NCBI GenBank assembly: GCA_002398515.1
Contig: DGZL01000150.1
Span: 1 to 13,511 of the forward strand
Reading direction: 5' to 3'
Source of the DNA: Firmicutes bacterium UBA4981
GTDB lineage: Bacteria > Bacillota > SHA-98 > UBA4971
DNA length: 13,511 bases
Part shown: one piece after another, positions 7,961 to 13,373 of the stretch
Layout of the letters: the number at the start of each line of letters is the position of its first letter
How positions within the stretch are numbered: position 1 is the stretch's first letter
Translations under genes and position numbers: made by a program
Notes under the pieces: generated by a model
Database searches by the model: none
The model's input: the letters and a program-made list of their open reading frames with translations, nothing else
Told to the model about the DNA's origin: nothing

Positions 7961-8004
7961 ATCGGAAAGCGATTGTGCCGGCAACTTGTGAGGAGGTTCA
8001 GGAA

Positions 8005-9033
8005 ATGAAGTTATGGCGGTACCTTAGAAGACGTATGATATTTATAATACCGCAGATACTGGGAGTAACCTTAATAACTTTCCTTATTGTAAGAATGATT
8101 CCGGGGGATCCCGCAAGAATAATCGCAGGTTCTCTTGTGAATGAAGCGGGGGTTGAGTTGATTCGAGAAAGGATGGGTTTAACAGAACCGTTACCTGTAC
8201 AGCTCTTGTATTATGTAAGAAACATCTTCCAGGGTGATTTGGGAAGATCATGGGTAACAGGAAACCCTGTTCTTGAGGATATTCTTTTAAGGTTACCGAC
8301 AACCTTGGAATTAATCATACTAGCCTTAATAGTAAGCTTAGCCATCATGGTGCCGCTGGGAATTAGAGCAACATTTTCAAAAGGCGGGGCTCTGAATAGG
8401 CTTACTAATAAACTGCTGACTCTGTATGGAATGGCTGCAGGGGCATTTCCAGATTTTTGGCTGGCATTGATATTGATATTTGTGTTTTATGTTGTTCTAG
8501 GATGGGTGCCATCGCCGATAGGCGCATTTGACATAGCTGTAGTACCTCCACACCGCTTAACCGGTTTTTATATTGTCGATAGTCTACTGACCGGCAATTG
8601 GGATGCCTTAAAATCTGTCTGTTCACACTTAATATTGCCAGTGTTTGTTCTGGCTTTTGTGTACGGAGGAGGCATTCTCAAAGTAGCGATGGTTTCGGCA
8701 AATGAAGTCAAAAAGTCGGATTACATTAGTTACGCTACAATTTGTGGTTTGCCGGAGAAAGACATTCAACGTTATATCTCAAAGGCTTGTTATCCTTCCG
8801 TAGCAACTTTTACTGCAGTGATTTTCGGTTTTCTTATCGGCGGGGCTGTTCTTGTGGAGTCTGTCTTTAGTTGGGGGGGATTCGGTCAATACGCCGTTCA
8901 GTCTGTTGTTAACTCTGACTTCGCTGCTATTCAAGGAGTAGTCCTGTTCTCGGCAATCCTAAACTTGGTTACTTATATATTTGTTGACATCATTTACTAC
9001 ATGGTTGACCCTAGAATAAAGAATCTTGGATAA
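8005..9033 (+). CDS. ABC importer permease, DppB/OppB-like
   Basis: A 342-residue inner-membrane permease. A first membrane helix after the basic MKLWRYLRRR leads into the family pattern VRMIPGDPAR and RERMGLTEPLPVQ, then GDLGRSW. About five more hydrophobic segments follow, and the end FVDIIYYMVDPRIKNLG is the classic DppB C-terminus. ATG 8005 is chosen because AGGAGG (7991-7996) lies eight bases upstream; GTG 7975 would add ten residues that do not fit the family start. The cytoplasmic EAA loop (about 236-265, SDYISYATICGLPEKDIQRY) keeps the central Gly but lacks the usual A-R-A-x-G and LRN pattern, in contrast with its partner permease. It forms the membrane channel with the next gene's product. 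Confidence 0.93.
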   Translation: MKLWRYLRRRMIFIIPQILGVTLITFLIVRMIPGDPARIIAGSLVNEAGVELIRERMGLTEPLPVQLLYYVRNIFQGDLGRSWVTGNPVLEDILLRLPTTLELIILALIVSLAIMVPLGIRATFSKGGALNRLTNKLLTLYGMAAGAFPDFWLALILIFVFYVVLGWVPSPIGAFDIAVVPPHRLTGFYIVDSLLTGNWDALKSVCSHLILPVFVLAFVYGGGILKVAMVSANEVKKSDYISYATICGLPEKDIQRYISKACYPSVATFTAVIFGFLIGGAVLVESVFSWGGFGQYAVQSVVNSDFAAIQGVVLFSAILNLVTYIFVDIIYYMVDPRIKNLG

Positions 9034-9083
9034 ATGACAATACTCCAAGAACGAATAACAATAAGCTAAGCAGGAGGCAAGTC

Positions 9084-9989
9084 ATGTTTTCAGCAACTAC
9101 CTCACAAATTAGAGACAGTCATCTAGTCTTGTATCTGAAGTCCCATCCCCTACAGGCGTTTGGGTTTGCCGTTTCGATAATTTCTATAGTAATGGCCATA
9201 ATAGGCCCATATATTGTCCCACATTCACCTACTCTAGGTGTGCCGGGTAAACACTTATTGCCACCATCGCACGAATACTGGTTTGGAACAGATGTAAATG
9301 GCATGTGCATTTTTTCCAGAACAATAGCTGCGTATAGGACAGACCTAGTCATCGCAGTAGTCGGAGCCTTAATGGCTTTATTTATCGGAGCCCCGTTAGG
9401 CATTATAGCAGGATATTTTGACGGGAAGAGCGGATTTTGGGGGTCTGTCAGCTTAGCGATCTTAAGAATAATGGACGTTATTCAAGCTTTCCCTGTTTTC
9501 GTTTTGGGTCTCCTTCTTGTAGCTGCTTTTGGCCCAAGTCCTCAGAATCTGATATTCATGATCGCCGTTGCCAATATTCCCGGCAATCTTAGGTTGGCGA
9601 GATCCGAAGCAATTTCTCTAAGAGAAAAGGATTTTGTGGAATCAGCACGTGCTGTTGGAAACTCCGAATTGAGAATTGCATTTCATCATATACTGCCCAA
9701 TGCAATTACACCGGTTATCGCTTTGCTATCCGTTGTGATGGGTTTTGGCATTTTGCTAACAGCAGGCTTAAGTTTTGTGGGAGCCGGAGTAAGAGTACCT
9801 ACACCTGAGTGGGGTTCAATGATTGCCAGCGGCGGAACTACAATGATTACAGGTCAATGGTGGCCATCGTTCTTCCCGGGGTTATTCATGGCGCTTACGA
9901 TTTTTGGGTTTTCCATGTTAGGAGAGATTATTACGGTATTAATCGACCCACTAGAGAGAATCAAGCTAAGTTCTGGCAGTGATACATAA
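9084..9989 (+). CDS. ABC importer permease, DppC/OppC-like
   Basis: A 301-residue permease, partner of the DppB-like subunit. A first hydrophobic helix (about 25-45) is followed by the usual extracytoplasmic HYWFGTD-type motif, here EYWFGTDVNGMCIFSR. Several membrane segments follow, with a canonical EAA loop EKDFVESARAVGNSELRIAF (181-200) and the ILPNA motif. The C-terminus LGEIITVLIDPLERI is standard for DppC. AGGAGG at 9072-9077 lies six bases before the ATG. It is the last gene of the + strand transport cluster. The A-D-F-B-C gene order differs from the common A-B-C-D-F order. No clear terminator follows. Confidence 0.94.
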   Translation: MFSATTSQIRDSHLVLYLKSHPLQAFGFAVSIISIVMAIIGPYIVPHSPTLGVPGKHLLPPSHEYWFGTDVNGMCIFSRTIAAYRTDLVIAVVGALMALFIGAPLGIIAGYFDGKSGFWGSVSLAILRIMDVIQAFPVFVLGLLLVAAFGPSPQNLIFMIAVANIPGNLRLARSEAISLREKDFVESARAVGNSELRIAFHHILPNAITPVIALLSVVMGFGILLTAGLSFVGAGVRVPTPEWGSMIASGGTTMITGQWWPSFFPGLFMALTIFGFSMLGEIITVLIDPLERIKLSSGSDT

Positions 9990-10290
9990 AGATAGCAATG
10001 TAAGGACTATCGCGTCAGATGGACGGAGCTCTTTCTTTCTGGCTAGAGTGTTATCACTATGTACAGGAACGCTGTCTATGTTCAGCCTGCTAAGACCATG
10101 GAATCAATCTCGAGACTCTGAGCAAGCAGCCTGTGTAACACAACAACTCCGGTGAAGGTCTACAGTTGAAGATTCGTCCTTTAGTGCAGCAAGAACCAGG
10201 TGCAAAGCGCCATTGCTCGAAAGCTCATGTACCAGTATCGGGGTCTCCCTGACACAGGCTTAGGTACAACCCCGGTCCCGTTGATGTACT
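9990..10290. other. Intergenic region with no recognised gene
   Basis: About 300 bases between the end of the transport cluster and the convergent ferredoxin gene. Translating parts of it in several frames gave only short open stretches and no recognisable protein family. One + strand frame is open from the transporter's end to about 10140 (residues such as FFLARVLSLCTG), but it has no start or homology that I can name. A weak 6-bp inverted repeat TGTACC (10228-10233)/GGTACA (10263-10268) is present. No T-rich terminator is visible for either flanking gene. It could be the eroded remains of a mobile element, but nothing proves it. Confidence 0.4.
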
Positions 10291-10668
10291 CTAGCCATGT
10301 ATGAGTTTTGGCAGGCACTTGGCGCATACCCATAGACTTTCACCTTTGAGACGACAGGGGAAAAGCGCTCCCTGGGTTTCTCCGGCACCGCAAGAGAAGC
10401 ATTTCTGTATCATGTAGAATTCTTGTCGGTTCCCGGCAACTTCCGCCACGGCTTCTTCGGAAAACGCAGGCGCTTCCCGCTCTTCTATGGTGAGCGCGCC
10501 GACAGGACATACGCCGAGGCAGAAGCCTGCGCCGTCGCAAAGTTCTTCCTTGATGACCTTGGCTTTCCCGTCCACAATCCCGATGGCTCCCTCTGCGCAT
10601 GGGGTAACGCACAGCCCGCATCCGTTGCATTTTTCCTCATCGATTTTCACAATCTTTCTAACAGGCAT
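10291..10668 (-). CDS. Small 4Fe-4S ferredoxin-like protein with C-terminal cysteine-rich tail
   Basis: A 125-residue cytoplasmic iron-sulfur protein. The first cluster motif is complete, CNGCGLCVTPC (Cys14, 17, 20, 24). The second reads CDGAGFCLGVC (Cys44, 50, 54), with Ala47 where a ligand Cys is expected, so the second cluster may be 3Fe, unusually liganded or absent. A spacer of about 30 residues leads to CFSC (90, 93), Cys105 and CAKC (115, 118), which looks like a small zinc- or iron-binding knuckle. The start is ATG at 10668, with AGGAGGG at 10683-10677 (minus strand) eight bases upstream; an in-frame ATG at 10716 has no such site. Proteins with this CDG-x-G-x-C form are common in anaerobes as stand-alone electron carriers or sensors. 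The partner is unknown. It looks monocistronic and its DNA is more GC-rich than the transport cluster. Confidence 0.88.
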   Translation of the reverse strand: MPVRKIVKIDEEKCNGCGLCVTPCAEGAIGIVDGKAKVIKEELCDGAGFCLGVCPVGALTIEEREAPAFSEEAVAEVAGNRQEFYMIQKCFSCGAGETQGALFPCRLKGESLWVCAKCLPKLIHG

Positions 10669-10816
10669 TTCCGATTCCCTCCTGATACCGGTGATTCTCC
10701 CGGCAATACCCGGCAAGTGGCGGCAGCGTCACGTCGCGAACTAAAGGTTTATAATAGTGTATCGTAAAATGGGCAGGTTAGCCTCGGAAGATTATTATCT
10801 CTCTCAGGCGCTGCCG
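10669..10816. other. Gap upstream of the ferredoxin and downstream of the PIN toxin
   Basis: These 148 bases separate two minus-strand genes. They hold the ferredoxin ribosome binding site and an A/T-rich stretch (10747-10770) containing a TATTAT-like -10 candidate for the ferredoxin on the minus strand. A convincing -35 element is not visible at the right spacing. No hairpin with a T-run is seen after the PIN gene. Confidence 0.3.
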
Positions 10817-11239
10817 TTAAGGGTTAATATCTCTTAATGTCGCAATGCCTAATGCAGCGAAATCAGAGTCATAAGTCCAAATGTCAAGCTTAAGATCTGT
10901 GCAAATGACGGCGCTTGTGCAATCGGTGAGTGAGAGACCTAAATCCGCTCGTTCAACGAATAATCCCCACGCCTTGCCTTCAATGCTCTGGGTGATCCAT
11001 TCCAAGTGTAGTCTATTGGCGTTACAAGCTTCCATGATGATGTTGCGGAAGTCTACGGCAGAAGTGTGACTGTCACGATATCGCAGCCAAGTCACTGTCT
11101 CATCGATTATGTAGTTGGATGTTACGACAAGCGTATGTCGCTCCAGGACGTTTTGAAAGATCCGTTGAGCCTTTGAATGATGCCTGTCCTTTGGGACAAG
11201 CAAGGCAATCCACGCTGAAGTATCTGCAAAGATTTTCAT
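10817..11239 (-). CDS. PIN-domain toxin, VapC-like
   Basis: A 140-residue PIN-domain protein, the usual length of VapC-type RNases. The acidic residues expected in the active site are present: Asp6 in FADTSAW, Glu47 in IIDETVTW, an Asp in LSLTDCTSAV near residue 105, and DSDF near 124. Family members cleave RNA (often tRNA or rRNA) with Mg2+ when released from their antitoxin. Its ATG overlaps the stop of the upstream RHH gene by four bases (ATGA at 11239-11236), so translation is coupled and the pair forms one toxin-antitoxin operon. The full-length open frame suggests it is intact. The RNA target is not predictable. Confidence 0.9.
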   Translation of the reverse strand: MKIFADTSAWIALLVPKDRHHSKAQRIFQNVLERHTLVVTSNYIIDETVTWLRYRDSHTSAVDFRNIIMEACNANRLHLEWITQSIEGKAWGLFVERADLGLSLTDCTSAVICTDLKLDIWTYDSDFAALGIATLRDINP

Positions 11240-11511
11240 GATAAGCCTTCCCCTGGGACCGCGTCAGGGGCTGTACATAGATCTCGGTCATGCTGTTCAC
11301 TGCCGTCAACCGTTTCAGTTTCCACCTTGAGCTCAAGGAGCTTTGATAGGGGATTAGGGCTCGCATCGGCTTTTTTGCGAGCCTTGGTCAAGTATTCACT
11401 GAGGGCCTCCCTGACTATAGATGATTCTGAACGCCCGGTAGCTAACGCCAGCTTGGAGAGCTCTTCGTCTTGGTCGCGCGATAGGTAAATCTGCTTGCGG
11501 CTGCGTTCCAT
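11236..11511 (-). CDS. Ribbon-helix-helix antitoxin, CopG-like
   Basis: A 91-residue protein. Residues 1-45 look like a ribbon-helix-helix DNA-binding domain: a short strand RKQIYLSR, then helices DQDEELSKLALATGRS and ESSIVREALSEYLTKARK. The polar C-terminal half would wrap and neutralise the PIN toxin encoded directly downstream. AAGGAGGG at 11525-11518 (minus strand) lies six bases before the ATG, which rules out the longer frame starting at 11616. RHH antitoxins usually repress their own operon, probably by binding near the promoter at 11588-11616. The gene ends inside the first codons of the toxin gene. Confidence 0.85.
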   Translation of the reverse strand: MERSRKQIYLSRDQDEELSKLALATGRSESSIVREALSEYLTKARKKADASPNPLSKLLELKVETETVDGSEQHDRDLCTAPDAVPGEGLS

Positions 11512-11587
11512 GTAAATCCCTCCTTGGGATAAGACTGTGTGTCCATGTGCTACAGAAACGACTCGAATTGTCTTTGGCGTCATAATC

Positions 11588-11616
11588 ATAATAGAGCAAT
11601 AATGGTATGATGTCAA
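11588..11616 (-). promoter_or_regulatory. Sigma-70-type promoter of the RHH/PIN operon
   Basis: On the minus strand a perfect -35 TTGACA (11616-11611) is followed by a 17-base spacer and a 5/6 -10 TATTAT (11593-11588). The expected start of transcription near 11581 leaves a leader of about 70 bases before the antitoxin ATG at 11511. The spacing and match make this the best promoter in the window. It overlaps the broken end of the nucleotidyltransferase remnant. Confidence 0.7.
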
Positions 11617-11639
11617 TTACCCAATAGGACCATTCTTCT

Positions 11640-11812
11640 GTGCAATCTGTCGAGACAGTCGTAGCCTTCAACAGAGTTTCCCGCCTAAAAGGTCGTGACC
11701 TAACTACCGGCAAGTCAACATCAGATTCAGGCCCTGCATTTCCTGTAGCATGGGAACCGAAGAGAAGGAATCGAGTCTTAAAGCGATTGACAGAGAGATA
11801 GTGGCATCTCAA
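11640..11812 (-). pseudogene. Remnant of an MNT-type nucleotidyltransferase
   Basis: A minus-strand frame from 11812 reads FKTRFLLFGSHATGNAGP followed by ESDVDLPVV, a clear match to the GS-x10-D-x-D core of minimal nucleotidyltransferases (MntA-like), which are often paired with HEPN proteins. About 55 residues are recognisable. The N-terminus lacks the usual leading helix, and after about 11690 the sequence stops resembling the family and runs into the promoter of the RHH/PIN operon. There is no ribosome binding site and no HEPN partner. The same frame stays open to 11396, but that part is antisense-frame sequence over the antitoxin gene. I read it as a broken gene. Confidence 0.6.
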
Positions 11813-11815
11813 AAT
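11787..11815 (+). promoter_or_regulatory. Candidate promoter for the AbrB/PIN operon
   Basis: A perfect -35 TTGACA (11787-11792), a 17-base spacer and a 4/6 -10 CAAAAT (11810-11815) precede the antitoxin GTG at 11880 by about 60 bases. It lies on the opposite strand within the nucleotidyltransferase remnant. The weak -10 lowers confidence. Confidence 0.4.
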
Positions 11816-11879
11816 AGAAGTAAGATATGCAATTCCTTACTCCAATACGGCGTGGGGCAAGAAAGGGGAATAGCGCCTC

Positions 11880-12116
11880 GTGGACACGGTATACAGGGCT
11901 AAGATGACGTCTAAAGGCCAGGTCACAATCCCAATAGAGATTAGAAGGCGAATGGGGCTTAACCCCGGTGATCTCTTGGAGATTCGTGAGTCGCGTGAGG
12001 GCTATGTCTTTCACAAGCATGTTGAAGGGTCGCCGTTTGACTCCTATGTGGGATATCTGAAAGCGGACAACGCCAAAACTGACAGTTTAATCGAGGACAT
12101 GAGGGGCCTAAAATGA
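11880..12116 (+). CDS. AbrB/SpoVT (MazE-like) swapped-hairpin antitoxin
   Basis: A 78-residue protein with the swapped-hairpin AbrB DNA-binding fold at residues 5-45: YRAKMTSKGQVTIPIEIRRR, then MGLNPGDLLEI. The C-terminal tail is charged and likely binds the toxin. It is the antitoxin of the PIN gene that begins in its stop codon (ATGA at 12113-12116). The GTG start follows a purine-rich AAGGGGAA tract (about 11863-11870) at 10-12 bases, a rather long spacing; ATG 11904 would cut into the domain. By family it binds both the toxin and its own promoter. Confidence 0.87.
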   Translation: MDTVYRAKMTSKGQVTIPIEIRRRMGLNPGDLLEIRESREGYVFHKHVEGSPFDSYVGYLKADNAKTDSLIEDMRGLK

Positions 12117-12582
12117 TTAGCGCTATTGATACAAACGTTTTGCTCGATATCCTGCTTCCTGACGCGCTTCATGTCGATGCTTCCAAAAATTGATCGACGA
12201 CGCGTATGAAGAGGGCGGCCTGATAATATGCGAAGTGGTTTATTCAGAGCTTGCAGCCTGGTTTCATCGTGCCGATGACCTTGACACCTTTCTATCGCAT
12301 ACAGGTATAAGGCTTATGCCATCAGATCGTATGTCGCTCCAGGCAGCCGCTGTCGCATGGCAAAACTACACGCGTCGTCGTGATTTGCGCTTTCAATGCA
12401 CTTCCTGCGGTACTTTCCAAAATGTACGTTGCACCCGGTGCGGTGGGGCGATTTCATCCCGCCAACACATAATCCCGGATTTCATTATAGGCGCCCATGC
12501 CGCCATCCATGCTGATCGGCTTCTTACGCGGGATAGGGGATTTTACCGCACATACTTTCCAGGGCTTATCCTCTTGGAATAG
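12113..12582 (+). pseudogene. VapC-like PIN toxin with inserted Cys4 (zinc-ribbon-like) loop; frameshifted
   Basis: Reading starts at ATG 12113 (MISAIDTNVLLDILLPDA...) and stops after 26 codons at TGA 12191-12193. The protein then continues in the -1 frame from TTG 12190 (LIDDAYEEGG...) to the stop at 12582. One extra A in the A5 run at 12185-12189 would join the parts into one protein of about 156 residues. The acidic PIN residues are there: Asp6, Glu in VVYSEL, Asp in IIPDFIIGAHA and Asp in LTRDRGF. Between the third and fourth helices sits CTSCGTFQNVRCTRCGG, two CxxC pairs that look like a zinc ribbon. The antitoxin overlaps its start by four bases. The shift may be a real mutation, a sequencing error or, less likely, translational or transcriptional slippage. 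Confidence 0.8.
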
Positions 12583-12626
12583 CCGTGGGGGTGGGAGGCA
12601 TAGAGAGAAACTGGATTTTGGAGGTG

Positions 12627-12878
12627 ATGAGTGTCGTGGTAAATAGATTTAGCGTGGCAGGTCCGAACTCAAAGTATAAGCTTCCTGGCGCCCAGCCTGC
12701 TGGCTTTTGGGCAGGTTTATGGCATGGGCTGATAGCCCCGGTTACATTCGTAGTAAGCCTAGTTAATCACCGTATAGGGATCTACGAAACGAATAACAGA
12801 GGGCATCTATATGATTTTGGCTTTATCTTGGGAGTCTCAGGATCATTTCGCGGGGGTGGCTCAAGAGTTAGAAAATAG
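12627..12878 (+). CDS. Small conserved membrane protein of unknown function
   Basis: An 83-residue protein with a recognisable but uncharacterised pattern: VAGPNSKYKLPGAQPAGFW, a hydrophobic segment AGLWHGLIAPVTFVVSLV, then RIGIYETNNRGHLYDFGFIL and a Gly-rich end GSFRGGGS. I recall similar short proteins (GFWAGLWHGLIAPITF...YDFGF) in many bacteria, annotated only as hypothetical. It likely has one or two membrane helices. TTGGAGG at 12618-12624 is very close to ATG 12627; GTG 12636 would be better spaced and is an alternative start. The gene stands between two toxin-antitoxin-like modules with no evident tie to either. Its stop codon is the TAG at 12876-12878, inside the palindrome TAGGCGCCTA (12876-12885). 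Confidence 0.7.
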   Translation: MSVVVNRFSVAGPNSKYKLPGAQPAGFWAGLWHGLIAPVTFVVSLVNHRIGIYETNNRGHLYDFGFILGVSGSFRGGGSRVRK

Positions 12879-12912
12879 GCGCCTACTGTAGGTTCAGTTG
12901 AGGTGTAGAGTC

Positions 12913-13206
12913 ATGGAAATGATGCCTAGAGAAGTGGCAAAGTGTTTTTGGGATACCGACGCTATGAAGCTCGATCTTAACAAAGACTGTTTCTTCATTA
13001 TAGAACGGCTCCTTGAAGAAGGCGATGATGACGCTATACGATGCATGATGGCGCAGTATGATGATAGCCACATCATCAGAGTTGTAAAAGACAGCAGGCG
13101 CTTATCCCCAAAAACCGTGGGCTTGTGGCAAAACTATTACGCTCTGCCTGAGGAGGAGATACGATGTTTGAAGACGTGTTGTCAAAAGGCGGGATGGCCG
13201 TTCTAG
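12913..13206 (+). CDS. DUF6922-like protein, probable antitoxin partner of the AbiEii-type gene
   Basis: A 97-residue protein with the pattern CFWDTDAMKLDLNKDCFFII, then a central acidic helix, RRLSPKTVGLWQNYYALP and EEEIRCLKTC. This matches small proteins (annotated DUF6922, from memory) that commonly sit directly upstream of AbiEii-type nucleotidyltransferases. A role as the antidote or regulator of that partner is likely from context but not proven. GAGG at 12900-12903 is nine bases before ATG 12913; the frame is open to TTG 12898, which lacks a site. Its 3' end overlaps the partner gene by 43 bases in another frame. Confidence 0.75.
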   Translation: MEMMPREVAKCFWDTDAMKLDLNKDCFFIIERLLEEGDDDAIRCMMAQYDDSHIIRVVKDSRRLSPKTVGLWQNYYALPEEEIRCLKTCCQKAGWPF

Positions 13207-13373
13207 ACCTATTGGTCTCAAGCAGCATAACTAACGGGTTCTACTTAGCCGGCGGTACTGGAGCATGGTTGCAGCTCGGGCATAGGGAATCACACGATCT
13301 TGATTTCTTCACTTCAAATGAATTCGATACGACCTTCCTAAAGTGTGTCGTCCCCGCAAAGACTGTAGTATAG
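13164..13373 (+). pseudogene. Truncated AbiEii/AbiGii-type nucleotidyltransferase toxin
   Basis: The first ~58 codons match the N-terminus of the AbiEii toxin family: GFYLAGGTGAWLQLGHRES followed by HDLDFFTSNEFD, including the GGT turn and the D-x-D metal site. GGAGGAG at 13151-13157 lies six bases before the ATG. Family members are normally 200 residues or more, but this one ends after 69, and the residues after EFDTTFL (KCVVPAKTVV) do not look like the family. The minus-strand BTAD-like gene begins to overlap at 13338, so the C-terminal nucleotidyltransferase portion has been lost at a junction near there. It is probably inactive. Confidence 0.75.

Noticed and set aside
9990..10060. Terminator after the DppC-like gene
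   Set aside because: A T/C-rich stretch (10030-10040) is present after GAGCTC, but there is no adequate stem before it.
10423..10767. Plus-strand open frames of 85-114 codons over the ferredoxin
   Set aside because: They are antisense to a gene with cysteine motifs and an excellent ribosome binding site, and their compositions look like shadows.
11396..11639. Continuation of the nucleotidyltransferase frame over the antitoxin gene
   Set aside because: The residues lose family similarity before the RHH/PIN promoter, and the RHH frame has the ribosome binding site and fold.
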